Source: Thermoactinomyces sp. DSM 45892 | Lineage (GTDB): Bacteria; Bacillota; Bacilli; Thermoactinomycetales; Thermoactinomycetaceae | Assembly (NCBI RefSeq): GCF_900107305.1 | Contig: NZ_FNPL01000002.1 | Coordinates: 186,001 to 250,000, forward strand | Direction of reading: 5' to 3' | Length of the DNA stretch: 64,000 nt | Part shown: positions 1 to 8,865 of the stretch, one piece after another | How positions within the stretch are numbered: position 1 is the first letter of the stretch | Layout of the letters: each line of letters begins with the position of its first letter | Translations under genes and position numbers: made by a program | The notes under the pieces: model-generated | Database searches by the model: none | What the model saw: only the letters and a program-made list of their open reading frames with translations | Told to the model about the DNA's origin: nothing

Positions 1-750
1 CGAAACCCGTTAGCGGATCCCTATATACTAGGAGTCTCATCAGGATCCGCTACAGGCGCAATAATCGCGATCCTATCCGGGATTGGAGCAGGCATTTGGG
101 GAATGTGGTTTATCTCACTTGCTAGCTTTCTAGGAGCTACGATAGCCACGGTGAGTGTGTTCTTTTTAGCAGGAAGAGAATTAAGAACGAATACGTTAAT
201 CCTAGCAGGTGTTGTCATCCATGCCTTGTTTGGAGCGGTTATTACGTTTCTACTCTCTATGTCTGTCGAACAAATGTCTCGAATTCAATACTGGCTCATG
301 GGAAGTTTTTCGTTAAGAGAGTGGGCTCATATTTGGATTCTGATTCCGATTATCCTAGTCGTGATGGGAGTCGCATGGTTTACGCAACGAGAATTAAATC
401 TATTTGCCGTAAATGCTCGTACCGCCGCAAATGTCGGAGTATCGGTGAAGAAAACGAGATTTCTACTATTAATCCTAGCATCTTTTTTAACCGCCATCGT
501 CGTATCCATATCAGGAATGATCGGTTTTGTAGGGATTGTCATTCCTCATCTGATCCGCATGATCATCGGTGCAAATTATCGTTTTTTGATCCCGTACTCG
601 ATTCTAGCAGGTGCTACTTTTATGATGTTAAGTGATTTATTAGCCAGAACGCTCTTAGAGCCTAGGGAATTGCCTGTAGGTGTTATTACTGCCTTTTTAG
701 GGGCCCCTATCTTTTCGTATTTTCTTTACAAATGGCGGCGTAATTTATAA
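1..750 (+). CDS. FecCD/BtuC-family ABC transporter permease (5' truncated)
   Basis: Inner-membrane permease subunit of an iron-siderophore/cobalamin-type importer. The reading frame is open from base 1, so the start lies outside the window. It begins with the family motif RNPLADPYILGVSSG, followed by several hydrophobic helices, and keeps the Gly-rich segment FVGIVIPHLIRM that contacts the ATPase near the C-terminus. The ATPase gene follows 25 bases after the stop and a cobalamin adenosyltransferase comes next. That context favours vitamin B12/corrinoid uptake over siderophore uptake. Substrate assignment is inference; family assignment is firm. Confidence 0.9.
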   Translation, partial: RNPLADPYILGVSSGSATGAIIAILSGIGAGIWGMWFISLASFLGATIATVSVFFLAGRELRTNTLILAGVVIHALFGAVITFLLSMSVEQMSRIQYWLMGSFSLREWAHIWILIPIILVVMGVAWFTQRELNLFAVNARTAANVGVSVKKTRFLLLILASFLTAIVVSISGMIGFVGIVIPHLIRMIIGANYRFLIPYSILAGATFMMLSDLLARTLLEPRELPVGVITAFLGAPIFSYFLYKWRRNL

Positions 751-775
751 GTTGCAAGGGAGGGGGCTATCATCG

Positions 776-1579
776 TTGCTTACGATACAATCTGTTTCCA
801 AACATTATGATACATGCTGTGTGATAGATGGAGTTTCTCTACAACTAAAACGCGGAGAATCCGTTGGCATACTAGGTCCAAACGGGAGCGGTAAAACAAC
901 CCTTTTGCGGATGATATCAGGAGAGCTAACGCCCGATCAGGGAGAGGTTTGGCTAGAAGAACAGAATCTATCGAAACTAAAACCGAAAGCGAGGGCGAGA
1001 AGGATCGCCGTTTTGGCGCAAGAATTACTTGAAGATGCCCCTTTTACGGTGCGAGAGATAATTGAGATGGGACGTTACCCGTATGTATCGCGTTTTGAGA
1101 CCTTATCAGATCACGATGTCGAGGTAGTGGACCAAATTTTACAACAAACCAACCTATCAAACCGTCAGCATACTCGTATTACAGAGTTAAGCGGGGGAGA
1201 ACGCCAGAGAGTAGCGATTGCCCGGGCATTGGTACAAGAGCCTGAGATTCTCTTGCTAGATGAGCCGACTACTTATCTAGACCTAGAGGCACAATGGTCC
1301 TTGCTGGATATATGCAAGCACTGGCAAAAGGAAAAAGATCTAACACTCGTCATGATTATTCATGATCTCAATGTAGCCAGCCTCTTTTGTGATCGCATTC
1401 TCTTCTTACAAAATGGAAAATGTATCGCAGAAGGTACCCCAAAAGAAGTAATTTCTGCCTCCTTAGTCGAACAAGTATATGGAGTCCCTACGGTGGTTAT
1501 TCCCCATCCGGAGACAGGTGTTCCCCAAATTTTACATCAGCCATTTATGATGAATCCCCGAAAGGAGCATGGTTCATGA
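776..1579 (+). CDS. ABC transporter ATP-binding protein, cobalamin/Fe-siderophore type
   Basis: Cytoplasmic ATPase that powers the permease encoded just upstream. Visible motifs are Walker A (GPNGSGKTT), signature (LSGGERQRVAIARAL), Walker B (ILLLDEPTTYLD) and the switch His (IIHDL). I place the start at TTG 776: an AGGGAGGGGG ribosome site ends 9 bases before it and the product then begins MLTIQSVSKHY. An upstream in-frame TTG at 752 would overlap that ribosome site. The stop overlaps the ATG of the adenosyltransferase (ATGA), so the two are translationally coupled. This supports a BtuD-like role in corrinoid import. Confidence 0.88.
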   Translation: MLTIQSVSKHYDTCCVIDGVSLQLKRGESVGILGPNGSGKTTLLRMISGELTPDQGEVWLEEQNLSKLKPKARARRIAVLAQELLEDAPFTVREIIEMGRYPYVSRFETLSDHDVEVVDQILQQTNLSNRQHTRITELSGGERQRVAIARALVQEPEILLLDEPTTYLDLEAQWSLLDICKHWQKEKDLTLVMIIHDLNVASLFCDRILFLQNGKCIAEGTPKEVISASLVEQVYGVPTVVIPHPETGVPQILHQPFMMNPRKEHGS

Positions 1580-2157
1580 AAATCTACACCCGAACAGGAG
1601 ATACCGGCAAAACCGCCGTCGTAGGTGGACGAGTCGACAAAGACGATATCCGCGTTGAAGCATACGGAACCATTGATGAATTAAACTCATTTGTAGGGGA
1701 ATCGATCACTCGCATGTCCCCCGAAAAACATGCCGATCTAATCAAGGACTTCACAGAGATCCAACATGAGTTGTTTGATGCAGGTGGAGACCTAGCTCAG
1801 GTAGGAAAAGAAAGACAATACAAAGTGACAGGCGATATGGTAACACGTTTAGAGAAATGGATTGATCAGTATGAATCAGAGCTTTCCCCATTGCGCCGTT
1901 TCATCTTACCCGGGGGAACTGCGTTGTCATCCAGCGTTCATATCTGCCGTACCATTACCCGTCGTGCAGAGCGTTGTGTGGTAAGTCTTTGTAAGTCAGA
2001 AGAAACCAATGAAGAAGTTCGGAGGTACCTGAATCGTTTATCTGATTATTTTTTTACTGTGGCACGTGTGGCTAATACCCGATCAGGTGTAAGTGATGTA
2101 GAATATAAACGAGGCGGACACGTTTTTCATAAATCTACCGATTCTAGTGAAGCCTAG
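1576..2157 (+). CDS. PduO-type cob(I)alamin adenosyltransferase
   Basis: Transfers the 5'-deoxyadenosyl group of ATP to cob(I)alamin to make coenzyme B12. The 193-residue product begins MKIYTRTGDTGKT, the diagnostic ATP-binding N-terminus of the PduO/MMAB family. It has the conserved VEAYGTIDELNSF and, further on, RRFILPGGT and CRTITRRAER with the catalytic Arg region. Length is normal for a single-domain enzyme. The ATG overlaps the stop of the ABC ATPase gene, so uptake and activation of corrinoids are co-expressed. A longer reading frame starts upstream inside the ATPase gene; I reject it because homology begins at this ATG. Confidence 0.93.
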   Translation: MKIYTRTGDTGKTAVVGGRVDKDDIRVEAYGTIDELNSFVGESITRMSPEKHADLIKDFTEIQHELFDAGGDLAQVGKERQYKVTGDMVTRLEKWIDQYESELSPLRRFILPGGTALSSSVHICRTITRRAERCVVSLCKSEETNEEVRRYLNRLSDYFFTVARVANTRSGVSDVEYKRGGHVFHKSTDSSEA

Positions 2158-2199
2158 GTTACATAACGATTCTTTTTTAGAAAGAGTGTGATCAACCAG

Positions 2200-2568
2200 A
2201 TGTCGATTGTCATGTACGAATACCCCAAGTGTGGAACCTGCCGAAACGCTGTGAAATACCTTCAACAACATCGTGTTACCTTTGAAGATTATCATATTGT
2301 CGAATCGCCTCCTTCTGTAGAGCAGTTACGTCAAATGGTGAATATAAGTGGACTTCCGATCCAAAAGTTCTTTAACACATCCGGGAAGAAGTACCGGGAT
2401 TTAGGCTTATCGCAGAAGTTAAAAGAGATGACAGATGATGAGAAGTTAGCCCTATTAGCCTCAGATGGGATGTTGATTAAACGCCCTTTGGTAACAGATG
2501 GAAAAAAGGTTACCGTTGGTTTTAAAGAGGACGATTTTGAAACCAATTGGGTTGCACAGAAGGAGTAG
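2200..2568 (+). CDS. ArsC/Spx-family thioredoxin-fold protein (YusI-like)
   Basis: Small (about 122 residues) thioredoxin-fold protein of the arsenate reductase/Spx superfamily. It has an N-terminal CGTC redox pair (Cys11, Cys14 from the chosen ATG) and the family C-terminal IKRPLVTDGKKVTVGF segment. The central PIQKFFNTSGKKYRDLGL matches ArsC-like proteins such as YusI rather than Spx itself. The start could also be GTG 2188, adding four residues; ATG 2200 places the beta strand at the usual distance from CGTC. No ars genes are nearby, so an arsenate role is not supported. Confidence 0.82.
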   Translation: MSIVMYEYPKCGTCRNAVKYLQQHRVTFEDYHIVESPPSVEQLRQMVNISGLPIQKFFNTSGKKYRDLGLSQKLKEMTDDEKLALLASDGMLIKRPLVTDGKKVTVGFKEDDFETNWVAQKE

Positions 2569-2636
2569 TTTCAGTGGCTGAGAGAGCGGTCTAATTGCGA
2601 TAATTATTTTTACATTATACTTAATATAAATTGATA

Positions 2637-2665
2637 TTGACTATAAATAGTGGTCATGTTATCCT
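2637..2665 (+). promoter_or_regulatory. SigA-type promoter of the peroxiredoxin gene
   Basis: TTGACT at 2637-2642, a 17-base spacer and TATCCT at 2660-2665, inside an AT-rich intergenic stretch about 105 bases upstream of the peroxiredoxin start. Confidence 0.55.
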
Positions 2666-2769
2666 AAGTTTGTCATGATCATGCTACGGTGTTTATCAGG
2701 TCCAATGATTGGATAGATTAACAAATGGCGTGGTTAGAAAATATATCATCGATAGAGGGGGAAATACTC

Positions 2770-3309
2770 ATGACAGCACGTCTTGTAGGACTTCCAGCTC
2801 CAGATTTCGTAATGGAGAGCACGAAAAACCTAGAAACCCTGAAGGAACAAGCAAAGCTCGTTGACTATGAAGGAAAATGGCTTGTCATGTTCTTTTATCC
2901 ACTTGATTTTACATTTGTTTGCCCGACTGAAATCACAGCTCTTTCTGATCGTGCGGATGAATTTGCCGATCGCGATTGTGAAATCTTGGGTGTAAGTACA
3001 GATAGCGTGTATTCCCACCGTGCATGGATCCACACTTCACGTGAAGATAATGGCCTAGGTGAGATTCAATACCCACTCGCTGCTGATACGAATCACAAAG
3101 TAAGCCGCGCCTACGGTGTACTAAAGGAAGACGAAGGAATCGCATTACGTGGTCTCTTCATCATTGATCCAGAAGGAATCGTTCGTTATCAAGTCGTAAC
3201 GGATGATAACGTAGGTCGTAGTGTAGACGAAACGCTTCGTGTACTCGATGCCCTTCAAACAGGCGGACTTTGCCCAGCTAACTGGAAACCAGGTCAAAAA
3301 ACGCTGTAA
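2770..3309 (+). CDS. 2-Cys peroxiredoxin (AhpC/TSA family)
   Basis: Thiol peroxidase that reduces H2O2, peroxynitrite and organic hydroperoxides in the cytoplasm. The 179-residue protein has the peroxidatic Cys51 in the motif FTFVCPTEI and a resolving Cys near position 170 in GGLCPANW, so it is a typical 2-Cys enzyme. I choose ATG 2770 because AGAGGGGG lies just upstream. A longer in-frame form from 2725 lacks a good ribosome site. No ahpF is adjacent, so thioredoxin or a bacilliredoxin system is the likely reductant. A strong terminator follows. Confidence 0.93.
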   Translation: MTARLVGLPAPDFVMESTKNLETLKEQAKLVDYEGKWLVMFFYPLDFTFVCPTEITALSDRADEFADRDCEILGVSTDSVYSHRAWIHTSREDNGLGEIQYPLAADTNHKVSRAYGVLKEDEGIALRGLFIIDPEGIVRYQVVTDDNVGRSVDETLRVLDALQTGGLCPANWKPGQKTL

Positions 3310-3330
3310 TCACGATTCATCACATCCATT

Positions 3331-3365
3331 AAAGGACCTAACAAAAATCTGTTAGGTCCTTTCTT
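3331..3365 (+). terminator. Rho-independent terminator after peroxiredoxin gene
   Basis: Perfect inverted repeat AAAGGACCTAACA / TGTTAGGTCCTTT with a 6-base loop, followed by TTCTT. Confidence 0.85.
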
Positions 3366-3424
3366 ACAATAGATTCATCTATTCAGAGAAAAGAAATTAC
3401 GATATTATAAAGGAGGGTTTTCCC

Positions 3425-3883
3425 ATGGCTATGCGTCTACGTACCGAAATGCCAGAGTTAGTAGGAGTAACAGAATGGGTGAATAGTGAAACTGATAAAG
3501 AGGCGTTAAAAGGTAAGCCCGTTTTAGTTCATTTTTGGTCCATTAGTTGTTACCTATGCAAAGAGAGCTTTCCAGAATTAAAGAAAATGCGGGAAGGGAC
3601 CCCAGAACTCGAATTTGTAGGGGTTCACATGCCGCGCTCTGAAAAAGATACCAATATCGATGAGGTAAAGGCAACCATTGAAAAATATGGTTTGCAACAT
3701 CCGCAAGCGATTGATAACGAACACAAGGTAGTGGATGCGTTTGAAAATGAGTTTGTACCTGCATTCTACTTGTTCGATTCTACAGGGGTGTTACGTCATC
3801 GCTCTGCTGGTGAAAAAGCTCTCACCTTGCTTAAAAAACCACTGGAACGTGTCTTAAACGAAGAAAAAGAAAAACAATCTTAA
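3425..3883 (+). CDS. Thioredoxin-like protein (TlpA/ResA-type fold)
   Basis: A 152-residue thioredoxin-fold protein with active-site pair CYLC (Cys42, Cys45) in the context [17 protein letters not shown] and a cis-Pro region [10 protein letters not shown]. There is no signal peptide or membrane anchor, so it should act in the cytoplasm, unlike ResA. It is preceded by AAAGGAGGG with ideal spacing. The gene sits between a peroxiredoxin and gcvH and ends 19 bases before gcvH, so the two may be co-transcribed. Its partner is unknown; a role in thiol reduction is inferred from the fold. Confidence 0.85.
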   Translation: MAMRLRTEMPELVGVTEWVNSETDKEALKGKPVLVHFWSISCYLCKESFPELKKMREGTPELEFVGVHMPRSEKDTNIDEVKATIEKYGLQHPQAIDNEHKVVDAFENEFVPAFYLFDSTGVLRHRSAGEKALTLLKKPLERVLNEEKEKQS

Positions 3884-3902
3884 TCCTCTGGAGGGTTCCT
3901 GC

Positions 3903-4283
3903 ATGAATTTACCAAAAGAATTGCGCTACACAGAAGAACATGAATGGGTAAAAACTGAATCTGATAACAAAGTACGCGTAGGCATTACGGACTTTGCTCA
4001 ATCCGAATTGGGAGATATCGTATTTGTTGAACTTCCAGAAGTGGGCGACAAAATCGAAGCAGGCCAACCGTTCGGCAGTGTAGAGTCTGTGAAAACTGTT
4101 TCGGAACTTTATGCACCTGTAAATGGAACCATCGTAGAAGTAAATAGCTCTCTTGAAGAATCCCCAGAAAACGTAAATGATGCACCTTATGAAGACGGTT
4201 GGATGATTGTAGTTGAGCTTGAAAACACAGATCAATTAAAAGAGCTTCTTTCAGACAAGCAGTATAAAGAATCAATCCAATAA
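3903..4283 (+). CDS. gcvH: Glycine cleavage system H protein
   Basis: Lipoyl carrier that shuttles the aminomethyl group between the P, T and L proteins. In Bacillales it also relays octanoyl/lipoyl groups in lipoate metabolism. The 126-residue protein carries the lipoylation Lys64 in [17 protein letters not shown] and the family N-terminus [12 protein letters not shown]. The ribosome site CTGGAGGG precedes ATG 3903. It stands apart from gcvT/gcvP, as is common in Bacillales. Confidence 0.96.
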   Translation: MNLPKELRYTEEHEWVKTESDNKVRVGITDFAQSELGDIVFVELPEVGDKIEAGQPFGSVESVKTVSELYAPVNGTIVEVNSSLEESPENVNDAPYEDGWMIVVELENTDQLKELLSDKQYKESIQ

Positions 4284-4308
4284 TGGCCGACGATAGAGTG
4301 ATAGAAGG

Positions 4309-4339
4309 AGCCCCGGTATACGCTACTGGGGTTATTTTT
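4309..4339 (+). terminator. Terminator after gcvH
   Basis: Stem AGCCCCGGTA / TACTGGGGTT with a short loop and a TATTTTTC tail. Confidence 0.75.
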
Positions 4340-4482
4340 CATTTTCCTGTTGCATAAATATACGAAAAAAGTTCTCTAAAATAGGTTTAAATTTTCTACG
4401 ACGTGGGAATATATCCACTACTCTCTTATTCCAAATGTTTTGATGAATCAAACTATCACAGAGAGGTAGAGGAGGGAATTGC

Positions 4483-4902
4483 ATGATCTACTGCTGCGGT
4501 GCAAGTATGATTGGCAAAATCGGAACGATTGTACGAAAACAGGTTTCGGTTCATCAAGTGCCGGTTCTCTATTGTCCTGTCTGCCAGAAGAGACACGTTC
4601 ATCCTGCTGTGAAAGAACAATTTGAGTTGGTAGTAGAGTATGCTATCGAAGATCGCGTCAAAGAAACCACCCTCTACGATCGTATTGACCACAAAATGTT
4701 GAAGAAATGGAAAGAATATAGCTTTAGCTTTGAGGAGGATGACAATCAAGAATCGATCTTACGAGAACAAATCGACCTTGCATTGGATCTGTTACGTATC
4801 TGTAAACCAGATTACGATTGGGCAGACCTCCTAAAAATCCGTCTCAAGGTACTAAGCGAAAAACTACGAAATTTGGAAATATCAAAAGAGAATAGTTGCT
4901 AA
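4483..4902 (+). CDS. Hypothetical zinc-ribbon-like protein
   Basis: A 139-residue protein I do not recognise. The N-terminal third has a CPVC pair in LYCPVCQKRHVHP, with two nearby His and two upstream Cys (MIYCCG), consistent with a small zinc-binding knuckle. The rest is charged and helical (ILREQIDLALDLLRI). It starts at ATG 4483 behind GAGGTAGAGGAGG. It ends just before a bidirectional terminator and is convergent with the DUF3050 gene. No function can be assigned. Confidence 0.65.
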   Translation: MIYCCGASMIGKIGTIVRKQVSVHQVPVLYCPVCQKRHVHPAVKEQFELVVEYAIEDRVKETTLYDRIDHKMLKKWKEYSFSFEEDDNQESILREQIDLALDLLRICKPDYDWADLLKIRLKVLSEKLRNLEISKENSC

Positions 4903-4920
4903 TGGGGGACCGTTTAGATA

Positions 4921-4956
4921 AAAACACCTTTGATTCTGCGGAGTCAAAGGTGTTTC
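4921..4956. terminator. Bidirectional terminator between convergent genes
   Basis: AAACACCTTTGA / TCAAAGGTGTTT inverted repeat with a 10-base loop. It has A-rich and T-rich flanks, so it can serve both the 4483 gene and the minus-strand DUF3050 gene. Confidence 0.75.
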
Positions 4957-4962
4957 GTATGC

Positions 4963-5733
4963 TTATAATCCTTTTTCTTCAATCTCGGCTAACACGCCAT
5001 CCCAGAGTTGGCTACGTAACTGTAGGGAGCGGAGAGCTACTTGCTCAGCTTGCTTCCATTTCTCTGGATCAGATCCGCAAAGAGAGTTGAGAAGTTTTTC
5101 AGCTAGAGGGCCGTGTGTATCTCCATCTAGTTCGATATGGCGATTGAGATAGTAACGAATACGCTCTGTGGACTGGTTGTGATTGTCTAGTTCAGAAAGG
5201 AGCTGGGTAAACATCTCTGGTATGAGGTCTTCACGTCCAAAGAAAAAGGCGGAGGTGACCTCGTGCGACTGTGCCGAAAATGCCAAGTTTAAGCTGTATG
5301 TTACAAATTGAACAATTGTGGATGGAAGAGAACGGTTTTGCAAAGTATCAATCGGATCTTTCCCTGCTTCAAGATCTTGAAGATACGATTCCATCCATGT
5401 AGTATCGGCTTGAACTTCTTTCATGGCCTCTACATATAACTCGAAATGACTAGCATATCCCCCTTGTCCATCCTCATCCGTCTCTTCTCCCAAAACGATT
5501 TCATTGATAAAGCGAGCATAATGTGCATTTGGACTGGGAACCCATGGTAATGTAGTAGTGGTGAGTGAGTTCTGCAATCGTTTGGCTAGACTCATAAAAT
5601 CCCATACCGCAAATACATGGTGTTTCATAAAAATACGGACTCTGTCTGGAGACGTCATTGCTTCGTAGATGGGATGTTTTAGTAGTTGATCGCGTATCGT
5701 TTGAATAGATGTTGACTCGATTACGGTGGACAT
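4963..5733 (-). CDS. DUF3050 family protein (heme-oxygenase-like helical fold)
   Basis: A 256-residue all-helical protein matching DUF3050. It has an N-terminal HPIYEAMTSPDRVRIFMKHH segment, VFAVWDFMSLAKRLQ and, later, NRHIELDGDTHGPLAEKLL. The His/Glu/Asp residues are placed as in heme-oxygenase-like di-metal proteins, so metal binding is plausible; the reaction is unknown. It lies 20 bases downstream of the uridine kinase gene on the same strand, apparently in one operon, with no obvious metabolic link. Confidence 0.8.
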   Translation of the reverse strand: MSTVIESTSIQTIRDQLLKHPIYEAMTSPDRVRIFMKHHVFAVWDFMSLAKRLQNSLTTTTLPWVPSPNAHYARFINEIVLGEETDEDGQGGYASHFELYVEAMKEVQADTTWMESYLQDLEAGKDPIDTLQNRSLPSTIVQFVTYSLNLAFSAQSHEVTSAFFFGREDLIPEMFTQLLSELDNHNQSTERIRYYLNRHIELDGDTHGPLAEKLLNSLCGSDPEKWKQAEQVALRSLQLRSQLWDGVLAEIEEKGL

Positions 5734-5753
5734 TTTGGATATCTCCTTCGAAG

Positions 5754-6398
5754 TTAGGTGTTAGAATGGATACAGGGATCCAATTCTTGTAGATACATGC
5801 GAATTTGATTCATTAAGAGATTAAGAGCTACTACATTTCTCCCGCCTTCAGGCAAGATAATATCAGCATATCGTTTACTTGGTTCGACAAATTGCATATG
5901 CATGGGACGAACCACTTGTAGGTATTGTTGAATAACAGATTCTAACGTACGGCCGCGTTCTTTTGTATCACGCTCGATGCGACGTAAAATGCGTACATCG
6001 GCATCGGTATCGACGAATACTTTAATATCGAGGAGATCTCGCAGGCTCTTATCCTCCAGAATCAGGATTCCCTCGACAATAATAACGTGTTTGGGTTCGA
6101 CTTGTTTGTTGGCGTTAGAACGAGTGAATGCAGCATAATCATAGATTGGCATCTGGACAGATTGATAATTCATCAATTGCTGTAAGTGTTCGACCAGTAG
6201 GTTATTATCAAAAGCTAACGGATGATCGTAATTAATCTTGATTCGCTCTTCCATGGTCAGGTGAGCTTGGTCTGCATAATAGGAATCTTGCTCCATTAAC
6301 AAAACCGAATCAGAAAATTCCTCTACGAGTTTTCGCGCAACAGTGGTCTTACCTGAACCAGTGCCTCCTGCGACACCAATTAATACCGGTCGATTCAT
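5754..6398 (-). CDS. udk: Uridine kinase
   Basis: Phosphorylates uridine and cytidine to UMP and CMP in pyrimidine salvage. The 214-residue protein has the P-loop [14 protein letters not shown], the nucleoside-binding segment [31 protein letters not shown] and the lid [13 protein letters not shown]. Length and motif order are standard. It is the upstream gene of a two-gene unit with the DUF3050 gene. Confidence 0.95.
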   Translation of the reverse strand: MNRPVLIGVAGGTGSGKTTVARKLVEEFSDSVLLMEQDSYYADQAHLTMEERIKINYDHPLAFDNNLLVEHLQQLMNYQSVQMPIYDYAAFTRSNANKQVEPKHVIIVEGILILEDKSLRDLLDIKVFVDTDADVRILRRIERDTKERGRTLESVIQQYLQVVRPMHMQFVEPSKRYADIILPEGGRNVVALNLLMNQIRMYLQELDPCIHSNT

Positions 6399-6473
6399 AG
6401 CTGTGTCGATTCCTTTCCATAGTAACGATCCATTTTACATTTATCAAATTATCTCATCCGTACGATGGTAACA

Positions 6474-6503
6474 TAAAAAACCTGACAAAGGTACTGTCAG
6501 GTT
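6474..6503 (-). terminator. Terminator of pckA
   Basis: On the minus strand: ACCTGACA / TGTCAGGT stem followed by a run of six T, 25 bases beyond the pckA stop. Confidence 0.85.
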
Positions 6504-6528
6504 CTAGTGTATGGAATATGAATCATCT

Positions 6529-8109
6529 CTATTTATTTCGTGGGCCAGCAGATCGAATGTTATCTGCTACACCTGAGAACTTAGTAAAGTTTTGATGGAA
6601 AAGACTTGCTAGATCCTTTGCTGTTTTATCATATTCTGTAGGATTTGCCCATGTTGTTAGGGGGTTCAAGATATCACTTGGAACGTCTGGGCATGTTGTT
6701 GGAATGGAGAGGCCAAACACCTCTTCGGTTATATAATCAACATTGGATAGGGTACCGTTTATCGCTGCGGTCACCATCGCGCGTGTATACGTAAGATTCA
6801 TTCGCTTCCCTACGCCATAAGCGCCACCCGACCAGCCTGTATTAACGAGAAAAACTTGTGCTTTATGCTTCTCGATTTTCTCACCTAGTAACTCAGCGTA
6901 AATATGTGCAGGACGTGGTAAAAAGGGTGCGCCAAAGCAAGTGGAGAAAGTAGCCTCAGGTTCCGTTACACCGCGCTCTGTACCTGCTAGCTTGCTTGTA
7001 TAACCTGATAAAAAGTGATACATGGCTTGCTCTTTGTTTAACTTAGAAATAGGAGGTAGTACGCCAAAGGCATCGGCGGTTAAGAATAAAATGACATTTG
7101 GATGCCCTGCTACACTTGGAATAACGGCCCCAGGTATCGAATCGATTGGATAGGCGGCACGTGTGTTTTCAGTCAGAGTAGAATCATCATAATCGGGAGT
7201 TCTTTTGGAATCTAATAAAACATTTTCCAATACGGAACCAAAACGGATCGCTTGCCAAATTTGTGGTTCTTTTTCCTGACTCAGACCTATACACTTTGCA
7301 TAACAGCCACCTTCAAAGTTGAAAACTCCTTGGTCTGTCCAACCGTGTTCATCATCCCCAATTAACCGGCGCTTCGGATCTGCAGACAAAGTTGTTTTTC
7401 CCGTGCCAGATAGGCCAAAAAATAAGGCGACATCCTGATCATCCCCTACGTTTGCAGAACAGTGCATTGGCATCACACCTTGTGCGGGAAGGAGATAATT
7501 CATCACACTAAAGATGGATTTTTTCATTTCCCCAGCATACTGCGTGCCAGCAATGATGACCACTTTTTGTTCAAAGCTAAGGGCAATCAATGTTTTAGAG
7601 CGAACTCCATCTATTTCAGGATTAACGACAAAGTTAGGCACGCAGATGACGGTAAATTCTGGTTTGTGAGTATGTAGTTCTTGCTTTGTTGGACGAATGA
7701 ATAATTGATGCACAAATAAGTTATGCCAAGCATATTCATTAATAACACGAATTGGAAGTTGATACGTGGAATCTGCACCAGCAAAACCATCAAAAATAAA
7801 GAGTTCTTTCTCTTTTAAGTAGTCTTGAACACGCTTGTAAATCCTATGGAATATTTCTGGTTCGAGTGCTTGGTTGACAGATCCCCAATCGATGGAATCG
7901 CTTACACAATCTTCATCTACTATATACTTGTCTTTAGGAGAACGCCCCGTAAATTCCCCTGTGGTTGCGACTAAGGCCCCATTGGAAGATAAAATAGCTT
8001 CCTTTCTATTAAGTGCTTGTTCTACTAATTCTGCTACTGGTAAATTTAGATGAAGTTTTCCACGAAGCTCACAATGATTTGATGTAATCGAACGAATCGT
8101 CATGCTCAT
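6529..8109 (-). CDS. pckA: Phosphoenolpyruvate carboxykinase (ATP)
   Basis: Converts oxaloacetate plus ATP to PEP, CO2 and ADP, the first step of gluconeogenesis. The roughly 526-residue protein has the P-loop [11 protein letters not shown], metal and substrate residues in [31 protein letters not shown] near the N-terminus and [15 protein letters not shown] choose the ATG at 8109 (minus strand) because AAAGGTGG lies 5 bases before it. A GTG at 8118 and an ATG at 8103 are in frame. A CcpN-like dyad lies upstream, consistent with repression under glycolytic conditions. Confidence 0.96.
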   Translation of the reverse strand: MSMTIRSITSNHCELRGKLHLNLPVAELVEQALNRKEAILSSNGALVATTGEFTGRSPKDKYIVDEDCVSDSIDWGSVNQALEPEIFHRIYKRVQDYLKEKELFIFDGFAGADSTYQLPIRVINEYAWHNLFVHQLFIRPTKQELHTHKPEFTVICVPNFVVNPEIDGVRSKTLIALSFEQKVVIIAGTQYAGEMKKSIFSVMNYLLPAQGVMPMHCSANVGDDQDVALFFGLSGTGKTTLSADPKRRLIGDDEHGWTDQGVFNFEGGCYAKCIGLSQEKEPQIWQAIRFGSVLENVLLDSKRTPDYDDSTLTENTRAAYPIDSIPGAVIPSVAGHPNVILFLTADAFGVLPPISKLNKEQAMYHFLSGYTSKLAGTERGVTEPEATFSTCFGAPFLPRPAHIYAELLGEKIEKHKAQVFLVNTGWSGGAYGVGKRMNLTYTRAMVTAAINGTLSNVDYITEEVFGLSIPTTCPDVPSDILNPLTTWANPTEYDKTAKDLASLFHQNFTKFSGVADNIRSAGPRNK

Positions 8110-8156
8110 TCCATCCACCTTTTTGATTTATTGTCTATATTATATAAATGAATTTA

Positions 8157-8198
8157 TATATATGTTATAACACTTTGGTAAAAAGTATAACATATATA
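8157..8198. promoter_or_regulatory. Long dyad upstream of pckA, candidate CcpN operator
   Basis: Two perfect 13-base arms, TATATATGTTATA (8157-8169) and TATAACATATATA (8186-8198), separated by 16 bases. Read on the minus strand, the right arm contains TATGTTATACT, which fits the CcpN consensus I recall from B. subtilis (TRTGHYATAYW). The left arm has one mismatch. CcpN represses gluconeogenic pckA and gapB in B. subtilis. Confidence 0.5.
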
Positions 8199-8358
8199 GG
8201 GATAGGATGGAACATTAATTTCCATTTCGCTTCTATTGGCATAATTCTATATTGATATAAATTTCGTAATCATTCTATTCCGTGTGGTTGTAGCGTTGAC
8301 AAAGGCTTAAAATAATGATATGTTCGTACAGAATGAATTTCATTGCGGGAGTGTTACA

Positions 8359-8751
8359 ATGAGTGAATTAAAAGAAGGGGCCATCGTATCTGGAGAAGTT
8401 ATTTCGACTAAACCCTTTGGAGCCTTCATTAAACTAGAATCTGGGGAAACCGGACTTGTTCATATTTCTCAAGTTTCCAGCAAATATGTTGAGAAAGTTG
8501 AAGATGAACTTCAAGTGGGAGCAACTGTGAAAGTGAAAGTCCTTTCTATTGATCCCGCTGGTAAGATCTCTCTTTCCATCAAAGCCCTTCAAGAAGAGCA
8601 ACGCCCTCCTCGCGAACGTCGTGGGGGAGGAGATCGCCGTGGTGGTCGTGCGAAAAGCCCTGAGAATTTTGAGGACATGATGAAAAAGTGGATGAAGAGC
8701 AGTGAAGAGCGCCTTTCTGCGCTTACTGCAAAGCAAAAGAAAAACAGATAG
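8359..8751 (+). CDS. yugI: S1-domain RNA-binding protein (YugI/GSP13-like)
   Basis: A 130-residue cytoplasmic protein with one S1 domain at about residues 5-75 (GEVISTKPFGAFIKLESGETGLVHISQVS, written here as the diagnostic span at residues 11-39) and a basic Arg/Gly-rich tail. It resembles general stress protein 13 of Bacillus, a ribosome-associated protein. I use ATG 8359, which gives the family N-terminus MSELKEGAIVSG. An upstream in-frame ATG at 8320 lacks homology. It is divergent from pckA. Confidence 0.85.
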   Translation: MSELKEGAIVSGEVISTKPFGAFIKLESGETGLVHISQVSSKYVEKVEDELQVGATVKVKVLSIDPAGKISLSIKALQEEQRPPRERRGGGDRRGGRAKSPENFEDMMKKWMKSSEERLSALTAKQKKNR

Positions 8752-8777
8752 TTGTCTCATGATTATTGGGATAACGC

Positions 8778-8812
8778 AAAACATCTCCTAGTCTTCTGGG
8801 AGGTGTTTTTGT
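8778..8812 (+). terminator. Terminator after the S1-domain gene
   Basis: AAACATCTCC / GGAGGTGTTT stem (one G-T pair) followed by TTTTG. Confidence 0.75.
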
Positions 8813-8865
8813 TTGGAATGAGTATAATAATAGGAAGAAAGATAGACGGGACGAGGTGTACGAGA

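Noticed and set aside
1-1579. The FecCD/FhuC-type transporter as the uptake system of the NRPS product
   Set aside because: It is 30 kb away across many housekeeping genes and is coupled to a cobalamin adenosyltransferase, which points to corrinoid import.
4896-5090. A 64-codon plus-strand frame over the terminator and DUF3050 3' end
   Set aside because: It runs through a strong bidirectional terminator and is antisense to the DUF3050 gene.
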